Part shown: piece by piece, positions 8,784 to 20,555 of the stretch
Numbering within the stretch: the first letter of the stretch is position 1
Layout: each line of letters starts with the position of its first letter
Assembly (NCBI RefSeq): GCF_002188635.1
Contig: NZ_NINX01000039.1
Span: forward strand, 248,001 to 312,000
Direction of reading: 5' to 3'
DNA length: 64,000 nt
Origin: Pigmentiphaga sp. NML030171
GTDB lineage: Bacteria > Pseudomonadota > Gammaproteobacteria > Burkholderiales > Burkholderiaceae_B
Notes under the pieces: model-generated
The model's input: only the letters and a program-made list of their open reading frames with translations
What the model was told of the DNA's origin: nothing
Database searches by the model: none
Made by a program: the position numbers and the translations under genes

Positions 8784-9761
8784 TCAATCGATGCGGATGT
8801 TGGCCGCCTTCACCACGTCGGCGTACTTGCGCAGATCGGCCTCGATCTGGCCGCGGAACTCCGCCGGCGTATTGCCCGATGCGACGATGCCCAGCCCCGC
8901 CAGACGCTCCTTTACCTCGGGCTGGAACACCACGGCCCGGATCTCCCGCTGCAGGCGGTCGACGATCGCGGACGGCGTGCCCGCTGGCGCCAGGATACCT
9001 ATCCACGACGTCACTTCGAACCCCGGCACCGTCTCGGCCACGGTAGGCACGTCCGGCAACGACGCCAGGCGCTGCGCGCTGGACACCGCCACGGCGCGCA
9101 TCTGGCCGCGCTGGATGAAGGGGTACGCCCCCGCCACGGCCGTATACAGCATGGGCAGCGTCCCGCCGACCACGTCGGCCATGGCCTGGCCGCCGCCCTT
9201 GTAGGGAATGTGGACGAAATTGGCGCCCGTGCGCACCCGCAGCAACTCACCCGCCAGGTGCGGCGTGCTGCCGGTGCCGGCGCTGCCATACGAGACGCCG
9301 GCCGGGTTGCGCTTGGAGTAGGCGACCAGTGACGCGAAATCGGTCACCGGCAGCGCGGGGTTGGTCACGATGACCAGCGCGGCATCGCCGATCTTGCTGA
9401 CGGGGGCAAGGTCGCGCAAGGTGTCGAACGGTACCTTGGCATAGACGTGGGGATTGATGACCAGGGTGCCATCGAAACCCACCACCAGCGTGTAGCCATC
9501 CGGCGCGGCCGTGGCCGCGAGCTGCGTGCCGATGTTGCCTGAAGCGCCGGGTTTGTTCTCCACCACCACCTGCTGGCCCAGCCGGTGGCCGAGGTGCTCG
9601 GCCACGATGCGGGCGCCGGTGTCGGTCACGCCGCCGGGTGCGAACGGCACGATCAGCCGGATCGGCTTGGCCGGGTACGTCTCGGCGCGGACGCTTCCGG
9701 CCGCCAGGCAAAGCGCGGCCAGCAAGGGCGCGGAAAATGCGGATAGCCATCGTATCGCCAT
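8784..9761 (-). CDS. Bug/TctC family periplasmic binding protein
   Basis: This 325-residue exported protein belongs to the Bordetella uptake gene (Bug) family of tripartite tricarboxylate-type binding proteins, which usually bind carboxylates. A signal peptide ends near AAGSVRAETYPAKPI. The typical Bug signatures follow: PIRLIVPFAPGG, VVVENKPGASGNIG, PDGYTLVVG, and VHIPYKGGGQAM. The ATG at 9759-9761 has AGGAGG eight bases upstream. It is the second gene of an operon with the CaiB-type CoA-transferase (29 bp gap), so it probably delivers an acid that is activated to a CoA thioester. No membrane components TctA/TctB lie nearby. Confidence 0.9.
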   Translation of the reverse strand: MAIRWLSAFSAPLLAALCLAAGSVRAETYPAKPIRLIVPFAPGGVTDTGARIVAEHLGHRLGQQVVVENKPGASGNIGTQLAATAAPDGYTLVVGFDGTLVINPHVYAKVPFDTLRDLAPVSKIGDAALVIVTNPALPVTDFASLVAYSKRNPAGVSYGSAGTGSTPHLAGELLRVRTGANFVHIPYKGGGQAMADVVGGTLPMLYTAVAGAYPFIQRGQMRAVAVSSAQRLASLPDVPTVAETVPGFEVTSWIGILAPAGTPSAIVDRLQREIRAVVFQPEVKERLAGLGIVASGNTPAEFRGQIEADLRKYADVVKAANIRID

Positions 9762-9790
9762 GTTGTCTCCTCCTCGTGTTGGTCTTGTCG

Positions 9791-10987
9791 TCAGCCGATC
9801 ACGCCTTGTCCGCGCAGGCTGGCCAGCCGGTCCGGGGCATAGCCCAGCCAGTCGCCCAGCACGGCGTCGGTCTGGGCACCCAGCCGCGGCGGCGCGCCGA
9901 AGGTCGCCGCCGCCGAGCCCGAGAGCTTGACCGGATTGCCCGGCATGCGCAGGGACGTTCCATCCGGCAGCGGCACCTCGGCCACCATGCCGCGCGCCAC
10001 CACCTGCGGGTCGGCCAGCGCCTGCGCGAAGTCGTTGACCGGGCCGCAGGGAATGCGGGCGGCCTCCAGCCGCGCGAGCCAATGCGCGGTGGGCTGCTTG
10101 CGCAGCTCGGCCGAGATGATCTCGTCGATGCGCGCCTTGTCGGCGAAGCGCACCGGCTGCTGGCGATACTCCGGTCGCCGCAGCTCGGGCACGTCGATGA
10201 ACTCCACGAAGCGCTCGAAGAAGGCGTCGCCGATGCAGGCGATGATGATGTGGCCGTCCGCGGTCGGATAGCAGTTGTAGGGCACGTGTACGAAATGGCC
10301 GTTGCCGATGCCCTCGGGAATCTGGCCGGACATGAAGTACATCGTGGCCATGTAGTTCAGCAGCGAAATCTGCACGTCCAGCATGGCGATGTCGACGTGC
10401 TGCCCTCTGCCCGTCCGCTCGCGCTCGACCAGGGCCGCCAGCACGCCTATCGCGCCGAAGGTGCCCCCGCCCAGGTCGCCGATGGGGATGCCGCTGCGCA
10501 TCGGCCCGGTGGCCGGCGTGCCGGTGATCGACATGCCGCCGCCCATGGCCTGCACCACCTGGTCGAACGCCGGACGCTGCGTGGCCGGCCCGGTCTGCCC
10601 GAATCCCGTCACCGAGCAGGTGACGATGCGTGGATTGACCTTGGCCAGCGACGCATGATCGATACCCAGCCTTTCGGTCACTCCCACGCTGAAATTGTCG
10701 AACACCACGTCGGCGCGCCGCACCAGGTCCAGGAAGATCTCGCGGCCCGCCGGCTGCTTCAGGTCGACGCAGACGCTTTCCTTGTTCCGGTTCAGCGTGA
10801 CGTAGTAGGCGCCCATGCCGTCGCGCGAATGCTGCGGGTCGTTCTCGAGCAGCCGGCGCGTGCCTTCGCCTCGCCCGGGAGGTTCGACCTTGATCGTGCG
10901 GGCGCCCAGGTCGGCCAGCAGCATGGTGCCGTAGGGCCCGGAAAGCATGTGGGTCAGATCCAGCACGGTAATGTGTTCGAGGGCCAA
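9791..10987 (-). CDS. CaiB/BaiF family (class III) CoA-transferase
   Basis: Class III CoA-transferases move coenzyme A between carboxylic acids through an aspartyl anhydride. The 398-residue protein starts LEHITVLDLTHMLSGPYGTMLLADLGA, the standard family N-terminus. It carries the conserved aspartate in RPAFDQVVQAMGG (about residue 142). The chosen start is TTG 10985-10987, preceded by AAGGAG eight bases upstream, giving exactly the family start; a longer frame to 11116 lacks a ribosome site and would run over the promoter. A consensus sigma-54 promoter lies at 11021-11036. The operon continues into the Bug gene. The acyl substrate is unknown. Confidence 0.88.
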   Translation of the reverse strand: MALEHITVLDLTHMLSGPYGTMLLADLGARTIKVEPPGRGEGTRRLLENDPQHSRDGMGAYYVTLNRNKESVCVDLKQPAGREIFLDLVRRADVVFDNFSVGVTERLGIDHASLAKVNPRIVTCSVTGFGQTGPATQRPAFDQVVQAMGGGMSITGTPATGPMRSGIPIGDLGGGTFGAIGVLAALVERERTGRGQHVDIAMLDVQISLLNYMATMYFMSGQIPEGIGNGHFVHVPYNCYPTADGHIIIACIGDAFFERFVEFIDVPELRRPEYRQQPVRFADKARIDEIISAELRKQPTAHWLARLEAARIPCGPVNDFAQALADPQVVARGMVAEVPLPDGTSLRMPGNPVKLSGSAAATFGAPPRLGAQTDAVLGDWLGYAPDRLASLRGQGVIG

Positions 10988-11020
10988 TCCGGTATCTCCT
11001 TGAAGACGATGCCGGGACAC

Positions 11021-11036
11021 TGCAATCCCCGTGCCA
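11021..11036 (-). promoter_or_regulatory. Sigma-54 (-24/-12) promoter of the CoA-transferase/Bug operon
   Basis: On the minus strand the sequence TGGCACGGGGATTGCA matches the RpoN consensus TGGCACG-N4-TTGCA at every fixed position. It ends 34 bp before the TTG start of the CoA-transferase gene, leaving room for a short leader with its AAGGAG site. A sigma-54 activator gene is transcribed divergently just upstream. Confidence 0.88.
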
Positions 11037-11121
11037 TCCGAGGTTTGCGCGCCAAGCCCTTGATCCATCGGCGTTTTCCCGGAATGGCGACTTTGTCCGG
11101 ACGTTTCATGGAACAATCATG

Positions 11122-11138
11122 AGACGAACCGTACGTCT
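11122..11138. promoter_or_regulatory. Inverted repeat, candidate activator binding site
   Basis: AGACG-N7-CGTCT lies about 100 bp upstream of the sigma-54 promoter and just before the activator's own start codon. That is the usual place for enhancer-type sites of sigma-54 activators. A flanking TCATG...CATGA pair extends the symmetry. The site is inferred from position and symmetry only. Confidence 0.45.
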
Positions 11139-11147
11139 TACCAAGAC

Positions 11148-13148
<2,001 letters not shown>

Positions 13149-13218
13149 CTTCCGGCACACGCGGGCATGGCTGGCGTTGGCTTCGCCATCCCACCAGCCG
13201 TTCCGGATCACTGGCAGC

Positions 13219-13251
13219 AAAAAAGCCCGGCAGGGATGGCTCCCACCGGGC
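13219..13251 (-). terminator. Terminator after the phosphoribosyltransferase gene
   Basis: GCCCGG (13225-13230) and CCGGGC (13246-13251) form a stem with an inner GGGA/TCCC pairing. On the minus strand it is followed by TTTTTT. It ends the hisZ-purA-phosphoribosyltransferase direction of transcription. Confidence 0.85.
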
Positions 13252-13275
13252 TTTCGCGCACGACGCAGGCGACGA

Positions 13276-13812
13276 TCAGTCGCTCTTGCCCTTGCGCACC
13301 CAGGCTTCGAGCTGATACGGCCGGATGCTGTCGTAGTCCTCGAACGGCTGGTGGATCCAAGGATTGGTGGGCAGCTTCTGCACGTAATAGTCGGGCACCA
13401 CCTTCGAGTGCCCCTTGAACCACAGCACGGCCGTGCGCATTTCCGTGATCGCCGTGAACTGCTGCAGCAGATGCTGGTGCACACGATCGAAGGTCACGCC
13501 CGTGTCGACCATGTCGTCGACCAGCAGCACCTTGCCTTCCAGCGTGCCGCGCGTGATCGTGATGAACTGCGCGATGTCCAGGCGGCCCTGCTCCGTGCCG
13601 GCCGCCTCGCGGTAGCTGCTGGTGGCCAGGATGCCCAGGGGCACGTCGTAGATGCGCGAGAGCACGTCGCCCACGCGCATGCCGCCGCGGGCCAGGCAGA
13701 CGATCTGGTCGAACTTCCAGCCCGACTGGTGGACTTGCAGGGCCAGTTGTTCGATGAGCTGGTTGTAGCGGTCCCAGCTGATCCAGAGATCTTTGTCGGT
13801 ATCTTGCTGCAT
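13276..13812 (-). CDS. Phosphoribosyltransferase (xanthine/guanine type)
   Basis: This 178-residue cytosolic protein has the phosphoribosyltransferase fold. The PRPP-binding motif is VLLVDDMVDTG, with an upstream GG-containing loop in VCLARGGMRVGD. Such proteins salvage purine bases with PRPP; the neighbour purA supports a role in purine metabolism, though the base is not certain. ATG 13810-13812 is chosen because the possible TTG at 13830 lies inside the T run of the purA terminator. The terminator between purA and this gene suggests it is partly uncoupled from purA. Confidence 0.85.
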   Translation of the reverse strand: MQQDTDKDLWISWDRYNQLIEQLALQVHQSGWKFDQIVCLARGGMRVGDVLSRIYDVPLGILATSSYREAAGTEQGRLDIAQFITITRGTLEGKVLLVDDMVDTGVTFDRVHQHLLQQFTAITEMRTAVLWFKGHSKVVPDYYVQKLPTNPWIHQPFEDYDSIRPYQLEAWVRKGKSD

Positions 13813-13828
13813 GGTGTGCGGATGTTGC

Positions 13829-13853
13829 AAAAAAGCCCCGGATCAACCGGGGC
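13829..13853 (-). terminator. Terminator after purA
   Basis: GCCCCGG/CCGGGGC (13835-13841 with 13847-13853) encloses a 5-nt loop and is followed on the minus strand by six T. It lies 23 bp after the purA stop and 17 bp before the next gene's start codon. Confidence 0.88.
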
Positions 13854-13875
13854 GCCAGGATGGATTCGGGTCCGA

Positions 13876-15186
<1,311 letters not shown>

Positions 15187-15209
15187 CTAAAATCCGCCCG
15201 CGACGGGCG

Positions 15210-16403
15210 TCAGATTGCGGTGGGTGGGGATGGCCGGGCGGCGGTCTCGGCGCTGGCCAGGGGTTCGACCCGCCAGGCGCCGTCGCGCAGCACCAGCTCG
15301 CGATCGCAGACGAATTCCTGCTGATCGTGTTCATGTCCGGGCAGGATCTGGACCACGATCTGGCCGGCGGCGCGCAGCGCGCGCACGGCTTCCACCAGAC
15401 CGGGCTCGAGGCCCCACGGGGCGCGCACCGCCGGACTGGCGGTGGCGGGCGCCAGCAGCCCGGCCAATTCGCGCAGATCCAGGCTGAAGCCCGTGGCCGG
15501 ACGCGCACGCCCGAATACCCTGCCGACGTCGTCGTAGCGGCCGCCGCGCACGACCGCATTGGGCCAGCCGCCGCAATAGACCGCGAAGACCACGCCGGTG
15601 TGATAGTTGAAGCTGCGCACGTCGGCCAGGTCGATGCCGATGTCCACGCCCGGCAGCGCCTTGGCCAGCGAGGCCAGCATGTCCAGCGCCTGGCTGATGC
15701 GGGGCAGCGCGGGCAGCGCCGCGCGGGCCTTCTCCAGCACGTCCAGTTCGCCGTACAGCGTCGGCAGCACCTGGAGCGCCTGGGCGGTGGCCGGCGCCAG
15801 CCCGGGGCTCAGCGCCGCCAGGCCGGGGATGTCCTTTTCGCGCAGCAGGCCGAAGATCTCGTCGGCGCGGGCCGCCGCGGCCGGATCGGTTTCCAGCAGC
15901 GCCCGCACCACGTCCAGGTGGCTGAGGTCGATCCGGTAATCGGCCACGCCGGCGCGGCGGACACTTTCCAGCGCCAGTTGCAGGATTTCGATGTCGGCCT
16001 CGGGGCCGGCATGGCCATACAGCTCGGCGCCGATCTGCAGCGGCTCGCGCGTGGCCCAGAGACCGCGCGGCAAGGTGTGCAGCACGCTTCCGCAATAGCA
16101 CAGGCGGGTGGTGCCGGCCCGGTTGAGCAGGTGCGCGTCGATGCGCGTCACCTGGGGCGTCATGTCGGCCCGGATGCCGAGCGAGCGGCCCGACATCTGG
16201 TCCACCAGTTTGAAGGTGTGCAGGTCCATGTCGCCTCCGCTGGCCGACAGCAGCGAGTCGAGGTACTCCACCAGCGGCGGCATGACGAGCTCATAGCCAT
16301 AGGTGCGGTACAGGTCCAGCAACAAGCGGCGCAATTCTTCTATGCGCCGGGCCTCGGCCGGCAGGATGTCTGCCAGGCTTTCGGGCAACAGCCATTTGCC
16401 CAT
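15210..16403 (-). CDS. hisZ: ATP phosphoribosyltransferase regulatory subunit HisZ
   Basis: HisZ is a histidyl-tRNA-synthetase paralogue without tRNA charging activity; it forms the regulatory subunit of short-form HisG in histidine biosynthesis. The 397-residue protein starts [15 protein letters not shown] and keeps the class II synthetase core ([28 protein letters not shown]). The start is ATG 16401-16403; a TTG eight codons upstream is less likely. Authentic hisS is elsewhere in the window (26.9-28.2 kb), which supports the HisZ call. In relatives the gene directly follows hflC, but here a UbiD/Bug segment lies between them. Confidence 0.93.
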   Translation of the reverse strand: MGKWLLPESLADILPAEARRIEELRRLLLDLYRTYGYELVMPPLVEYLDSLLSASGGDMDLHTFKLVDQMSGRSLGIRADMTPQVTRIDAHLLNRAGTTRLCYCGSVLHTLPRGLWATREPLQIGAELYGHAGPEADIEILQLALESVRRAGVADYRIDLSHLDVVRALLETDPAAAARADEIFGLLREKDIPGLAALSPGLAPATAQALQVLPTLYGELDVLEKARAALPALPRISQALDMLASLAKALPGVDIGIDLADVRSFNYHTGVVFAVYCGGWPNAVVRGGRYDDVGRVFGRARPATGFSLDLRELAGLLAPATASPAVRAPWGLEPGLVEAVRALRAAGQIVVQILPGHEHDQQEFVCDRELVLRDGAWRVEPLASAETAARPSPPTAI

Positions 16404-16442
16404 GCGGGGATCTCGCAAACGATTCAATGAAAACGATGGACG

Positions 16443-16491
16443 AAAAAAAAGCGGCTGCGGGTATGCACACGTGCAAGCCCATCAACCGCTT
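16443..16491 (-). terminator. Orphan minus-strand terminator just upstream of hisZ
   Basis: On the minus strand AAGCGGTTG pairs with CAGCCGCTT, with inner GGG/CCC and TGCAC/GTGCA pairing, and runs into eight T. It is a strong hairpin 40 bp before hisZ. No minus-strand gene lies immediately upstream (16.5-19.6 kb is plus-strand). It may be the old hflC terminator, or an attenuator in a hisZ leader. Confidence 0.7.
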
Positions 16492-16516
16492 CTTCCAAGC
16501 TTGGGTCGCCCGAATC

Positions 16517-16531
16517 GCACCAAGTTGGTGC
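16517..16531. promoter_or_regulatory. Palindrome resembling an NtrC site
   Basis: GCACCAAGTTGGTGC is a perfect palindrome matching the GCACC-N5-GGTGC form of NtrC-binding sites. It lies 114 bp before hisZ and 245 bp before the UbiD gene. No sigma-54 promoter accompanies it, so NtrC binding is only a possibility; any dimeric regulator could use it. Confidence 0.35.
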
Positions 16532-16775
16532 AATGATGAATTCGGACATACCTCTTGGCTTACACGCTATTGTCCGCTCGAATCACGACAAAATCAAGCT
16601 TGCGTGGTGCGGGGCCGACGCATTGTTCACGTTCTTCTATCACGTCATTCAAATGTTTTGCTTACGCCCCACGGTGGGGTGCATTTAAATAACGCGGCAG
16701 CCCGGACCGATGGGCGGCGCCGCGACGGCGGCGGCCCGGAGGTCCTCTTTCCCGAACCAGCCCCCGGAGACCGCC

Positions 16776-18314
16776 GTGCCTTCGCCTTCCCCCGCCCTGC
16801 CCGACCTGGACGCCTTCCGTCTCAGGCGCTTCCTGGAATCCCTGGACGAGGGTGCCCTGGTGCGCGAGCCCGAAGCGGCCTTGCGCGACGTCGCCGCCAT
16901 CCTGGAGCGCAGCCCCAAGGCGGTCCTCATCGAACGCCCTGGCGGCGCCGACACGCCGCTGTGCGGCAACGCCGCGGGCAGCCGCGAACGGCTCGCCCTG
17001 GCATTCGGCACGACGCCGGCCGAACTGCCCGCCGAAGTGACCCGGCGGCTGCGCAACCGGCCCGAGTTCGTGGAGATCCCGGCGTCCCGGGCCCCCGTCC
17101 AGCAGATCGTCCTGCAAGGCGATGACTGCGACCTTACCCGGTTGCCCGTCCACCTACAGCACGGACTGGACGGAGCGCCCTATATTTCCGCCTCCATCGA
17201 TTTCACGCGGGACCCCGACACCGGCTGGACCAACGTGGGCGTGCGCCGCCTCATGCTGCGCGGCCGCCGCACGGCCGGGATAGACCTGGTCGCGCCGTCG
17301 GACCTGCGCGCCCTGTACCTGAAGCAGGCGGGCCGCGGCCAGCGGGTACCCATCGCCTTCGCGGTGGGCTCGAACCCCATCGACCACATCGCCGCCACCA
17401 TGCGCATTCCCGGCGACGAGCTGGGCCTGCTTTCCAGCCTGCGGGCCGCCCCGCTGCCCGTGGTCAAGTGCGTGACCAACGACCTGCTGGTGCCGGCCGA
17501 CGCGGAATTCATCATCGAAGGCTATCTGGACGAGGCCGGCCACGTCGAGCCCGAGGGCCCCTACGGCGAGTTCCTGGGCTACTACGGCGTGGTCAAGAAG
17601 AATCCGCTGTTCCACGTGACGGCCATCACGCGCCGGCGCGACGCCGTGTTCCAGACCGCCACCATCAGCGGCCCCAACATGGCCTGGACCGATACCGCGC
17701 AGCTGAACGCGCTGCGCACCGAAGTGATGATCTGGCGCGCGCTCGAGACCGCGGTGCGGGAAGTGCGCGGCGTCTTCGCCGCGCCGGCCAACGGCGGCAT
17801 GTTCAACGTGCGCATCGCCTTGCAGCAGCGCGTGCCGGGCGAGGCCCGCAACGCCATCGCCGCGGTGTTCGGCTCGCTCTCGAACGTCAAGCACGTATTC
17901 GTGGTCGATCCCGACATCGACATCTTCTCGGATGCGCAGATGGACTGGGCCCTGGGCACCCGATTCCAGGCCGATCGCGACCTGGTGATCCAGACCGGCA
18001 TGCGCGCCATGCCGCTGGACCCCTCGCTGAACGGCGCCCGCACCGGGGCCAAGGCGGGTTTCGACCTGACCCTGCCCCTGCTCGCCCCGGGCACGCAACG
18101 TCCCCTGGAATACCGGGTTCCCGCCGCCCCGCGCTACGAGGGCGCCCGCTTCGCCTCCCTCGAGGAAGCGCTGGAGGACGGCCCCAAGTACTTCGAGGAG
18201 CTGATGGCCGCGACCGGCAGCGACGACGGCCGCGAGATCGTGCGCTGGCTGGAGGATACCGCCGGCAAGCGTCCCCTGGCCCGGGATGAAGAAGGCCGCT
18301 ACCACTTCCGTTGA
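16776..18314 (+). CDS. UbiD family decarboxylase
   Basis: UbiD enzymes (de)carboxylate aromatic or alpha,beta-unsaturated acids using prenylated FMN made by a UbiX partner. The 512-residue protein has the family core, including SNPIDHIAATM, the acidic active-site stretch EPEGPYGEFLGYYG, and NMAWTDTAQLNALRTE. The start is GTG 16776, with GGAG seven bases upstream; an earlier ATG at 16710 has no ribosome site. It is followed after 61 bp by a Bug binding protein, suggesting uptake and decarboxylation of one organic acid. No ubiX-like gene is adjacent. The pair sits where hflC and hisZ are adjacent in relatives, so it was probably inserted. Confidence 0.88.
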   Translation: MPSPSPALPDLDAFRLRRFLESLDEGALVREPEAALRDVAAILERSPKAVLIERPGGADTPLCGNAAGSRERLALAFGTTPAELPAEVTRRLRNRPEFVEIPASRAPVQQIVLQGDDCDLTRLPVHLQHGLDGAPYISASIDFTRDPDTGWTNVGVRRLMLRGRRTAGIDLVAPSDLRALYLKQAGRGQRVPIAFAVGSNPIDHIAATMRIPGDELGLLSSLRAAPLPVVKCVTNDLLVPADAEFIIEGYLDEAGHVEPEGPYGEFLGYYGVVKKNPLFHVTAITRRRDAVFQTATISGPNMAWTDTAQLNALRTEVMIWRALETAVREVRGVFAAPANGGMFNVRIALQQRVPGEARNAIAAVFGSLSNVKHVFVVDPDIDIFSDAQMDWALGTRFQADRDLVIQTGMRAMPLDPSLNGARTGAKAGFDLTLPLLAPGTQRPLEYRVPAAPRYEGARFASLEEALEDGPKYFEELMAATGSDDGREIVRWLEDTAGKRPLARDEEGRYHFR

Positions 18315-18375
18315 TTTTCCACGGCAAACGACGGGGCGGCGGCACGGCCGACCAGCCCCGCACAGGAGACACGCC

Positions 18376-19395
18376 ATGACCCAACCGCTGAGCCGGCGCC
18401 CCGCCGGCCTGGATACCCATCGCCGTACCCTGCTCGCGGCGCTTGCCGCCACGGGGCTGTTCGCCTGCCAGCCGGCGTCCGCCCAGGATGCCGCGACCGA
18501 TTTCCCGACCAAGCCGATCCGGATCATCTCCCCCCACTCGGCCGGCGGGCTGGGCGATACCTTCGCCCGCTACATCGCTCAGCAACTGTCGGCGACCTTC
18601 AACCAGCCCGTGATCGTGGAAAACCGCCCCGGCGCCAGCCAGACCATCGCCGCCGAGACCGTGGCCAAGGCACCGCCCGACGGCTATACGCTGCTGATCG
18701 CCACGCAAAGCGCCATGGTGTTCAATCCCCTGCTGCGCAAGCAGCTGCCCTACGATTCGCAGCGGGACTTCACCCCCATCTCCATGCTGTTCGACACGCC
18801 CACCTACCTGGTGGTCAACAAGGCCCTGCCCATGCGCACCGTGGCCGACCTCATCGCCGCCGCCAAAGCCTCGCCCGGCAAGTACACCTATGCCTCGCTG
18901 GGCTCCGGCAGCTCGCACCATCTGCTGGCGGAAATGTTCAAGAAACAGGCCGGCGTGGACATCCTGCACGTGCCCTACAAGGGCAGCTCCAATGCCAGCA
19001 CGGACCTGATCGCCGGCCAGGTCGACATGATGTTCGAAGGCGGCGCCTCGTCCCTGCCCCACGTCCGCGCCGGCAAGCTCACGGCGCTGGCCACTTCGGG
19101 TGAAAAGCGCACCGAGATCATGCCCGACCTGCCCACGATCAACGAAACGCTGCCAGGCTTCAGCGCCAACGTCTGGTTCGCCCTGTCCGGCCCCGCCGGC
19201 ATGCCGGCCCCCGTCGTCGCCAAACTGAACCGCGAAGTCGTCCGTATCCTGAAGCAACCCGCCACGCACGACAAATTCGTCGACCTGGGCGTGGAACTGC
19301 TGCCCAGCACCCCCCAGGAAATGGCCGACCGCATCCGCACGGAAATCCCCGAATGGCGCGCCGTCGTCAAAGCCGCTGGCATTACTCCTGAGTAG
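18376..19395 (+). CDS. Bug/TctC family periplasmic binding protein
   Basis: This 339-residue exported solute-binding protein follows the UbiD gene. It has a twin-arginine-like start (HRRTLLAALAATGLFACQPASAQ), then family motifs PIRIISPHSAGG, VIVENRPGASQTIA, PPDGYTLLIA and LHVPYKGSSNAS. The ATG at 18376 has AGGAG upstream. The signal could be cut at ASA-QD, or lipid-modified at the cysteine of LFAC; the lipobox is weak. It probably captures the substrate of the UbiD enzyme. The stop is followed after 5 bp by a composite repeat element containing a terminator. Confidence 0.9.
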   Translation: MTQPLSRRPAGLDTHRRTLLAALAATGLFACQPASAQDAATDFPTKPIRIISPHSAGGLGDTFARYIAQQLSATFNQPVIVENRPGASQTIAAETVAKAPPDGYTLLIATQSAMVFNPLLRKQLPYDSQRDFTPISMLFDTPTYLVVNKALPMRTVADLIAAAKASPGKYTYASLGSGSSHHLLAEMFKKQAGVDILHVPYKGSSNASTDLIAGQVDMMFEGGASSLPHVRAGKLTALATSGEKRTEIMPDLPTINETLPGFSANVWFALSGPAGMPAPVVAKLNREVVRILKQPATHDKFVDLGVELLPSTPQEMADRIRTEIPEWRAVVKAAGITPE

Positions 19396-19400
19396 AGGAT

Positions 19401-19477
19401 CCCCCCTACGCGCTGACGCGCGCCCCCCAGGGGGCGGCACTGGCGGACCGGCGGAGCCGGATCCGCTGTGCCCTGGG
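19401..19477 (+). repeat. Repeat unit alpha, copy in element 1
   Basis: It runs from CCCCCCTACGCGC to CCCTGGG. It can form three hairpins: CGCGC/GCGCG, CCCCC/GGGGG, and a longer one with GGCAC/GTGCC, GGCGGA/TCCGC and CCGGC/GCCGG arms. Confidence 0.85.
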
Positions 19478-19497
19478 TCTGGAGACGCTCAGGAAAG

Positions 19498-19531
19498 AAA
19501 AACGGCCTTGCTTGCGTGCAAGGCCGTTTTT
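19498..19531. terminator. Bidirectional terminator hairpin of element 1
   Basis: AACGGCCTTGC (19501-19511) pairs perfectly with GCAAGGCCGTT (19518-19528), with flanking A and T runs on both sides. It can therefore end transcription of both the Bug gene and hflC. Confidence 0.88.
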
Positions 19532-19584
19532 ATTTTCAACCGAACCGGATGCTAGGCAATATCGCCAGTCCCCGCCAGCCCTTT

Positions 19585-19667
19585 GGTACCCCAGGATGCG
19601 GTGGATCCGGCTTTGCCGGTCCACCCGCATCGCCCCCTGGGGGGCGCCCGGAGGGCGTAGGGGGGGG
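19585..19667 (-). repeat. Repeat unit beta, copy in element 1
   Basis: On the minus strand it reads from CCCCCCCTACGCCC to GGGGTACC. It uses the arms CGCCC/GGGCG-like, CCCCC/GGGGG and GATGC/GCATC with GGTGGA/TCCACC. It ends at the base before the hflC stop codon. Confidence 0.85.
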
Positions 19668-20540
19668 TCAATTCGCAGCTGGTGATTTCATGAAGCGGAA
19701 GAACTCCGAACTCGGGTCCACCACCAGCATGTCGGACTTGGAGCCGAACGAGCTGCGGTAGGCTTCCAGGCTCTTGTAGAAGCGATAGAAGTCGCGGTCC
19801 TGGCCGAAGGCCTGCGCGTAGACGGCGGAGGCCTTGGCGTCGCCCTCGCCCTTGATTTCCTGGGCCTTGCGGTAGGCTTCGGCCAGGATGACCTCGCGCT
19901 GGCGGTCGGCATCGGCACGGATCTTCTCGCCCTCGGCGGCGCCGATGGAACGCTGCTCGTTGGCCACGCGCTTGCGCTCGGCTTCCATCCGGCGATAGAC
20001 CGACTCGGAGATCTCGGGCACGAAATCCACGCGCTTGAGACGCACGTCGACGATCTCGACCCCCAGGAGCTTGGCCGCCGCTTCGGTGTTGGTGCGGATC
20101 TCCTGCATGATCTTGTCACGCTCCTTGGAGGTGACGTCGTTCACGGTGCGGCGGTTGATCGAGGCATTCAGCGCATCGCGGATCAGCGCCAGCAGGCGCT
20201 CCTGCGCCGCACGCTCGTTACCGCCGAAGGTGACGTAGTAGGTGCGCGGATTGGAGATGCGCCACTTCACGAAAGCGTCGATCAGCAGGTTCTTCTTTTC
20301 CGAGGTCTGCACCCGCTCGCTGTCGGCGGAGTCGATGGTCAGGATGCGCTTGTCGAACTGCTGCACGTTCTGGAACGGCGGCGGCAGCTTGAAATACAGG
20401 CCAGGTTCGTCGATGACTTCCTTGATTTCACCCAGGGCGAAGACGACGGCATAGTTGCGTTCGTTGACGACGAACACGCACGACGACAATACGGCCACCC
20501 CCACGAGTAGACCGATTACCGCAGGAATCAAACGGTCCAT
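19668..20540 (-). CDS. hflC: Membrane protease modulator HflC
   Basis: HflC is an SPFH/stomatin-like inner-membrane protein that with HflK forms a large periplasmic-facing cage around FtsH and modulates membrane protein turnover. The 290-residue protein has one N-terminal membrane segment (IPAVIGLLVGVAVLSSCVFVV), the SPFH domain (about 20-200) and an alanine/charged coiled coil (EAERKRVANEQRSIGAAEGE). It follows hflK after 15 bp in the hfq-hflX-hflK-hflC series. Confidence 0.96.
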   Translation of the reverse strand: MDRLIPAVIGLLVGVAVLSSCVFVVNERNYAVVFALGEIKEVIDEPGLYFKLPPPFQNVQQFDKRILTIDSADSERVQTSEKKNLLIDAFVKWRISNPRTYYVTFGGNERAAQERLLALIRDALNASINRRTVNDVTSKERDKIMQEIRTNTEAAAKLLGVEIVDVRLKRVDFVPEISESVYRRMEAERKRVANEQRSIGAAEGEKIRADADRQREVILAEAYRKAQEIKGEGDAKASAVYAQAFGQDRDFYRFYKSLEAYRSSFGSKSDMLVVDPSSEFFRFMKSPAAN

Positions 20541-20555
20541 GCTATTCCTTCTCGA

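Larger units (their letters stand above)
16404..16775. other. 372-bp gap upstream of hisZ and the UbiD gene
   Basis: This divergent gap holds the orphan terminator (16443-16491) and two perfect palindromes: GCACC-N5-GGTGC at 16517-16531, and CCCCAC-G-GTGGGG at 16667-16679. The stretch 16560-16665 is less GC-rich than its surroundings. No GG-N10-GC sigma-54 promoter was found on either strand. No gene is seen. Confidence 0.6.
19396..19667. repeat. Composite intergenic element 1 (alpha - terminator - beta)
   Basis: The whole gap between the convergent Bug and hflC genes is one element: an alpha unit, a central terminator hairpin, then a beta unit in opposite orientation. It abuts the hflC stop codon directly. 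It is near-identical in plan and much of its sequence to the element at 33135-33470, including the segments around CTCAGGAAA and CGCCAGTCCCCGCCAGCCC. Confidence 0.85.

Noticed and set aside
16404-16775. Sigma-54 promoter expected near the NtrC-like palindrome
   Set aside because: Scanning both strands for GG-N10-GC in the right context found no acceptable -24/-12 match.
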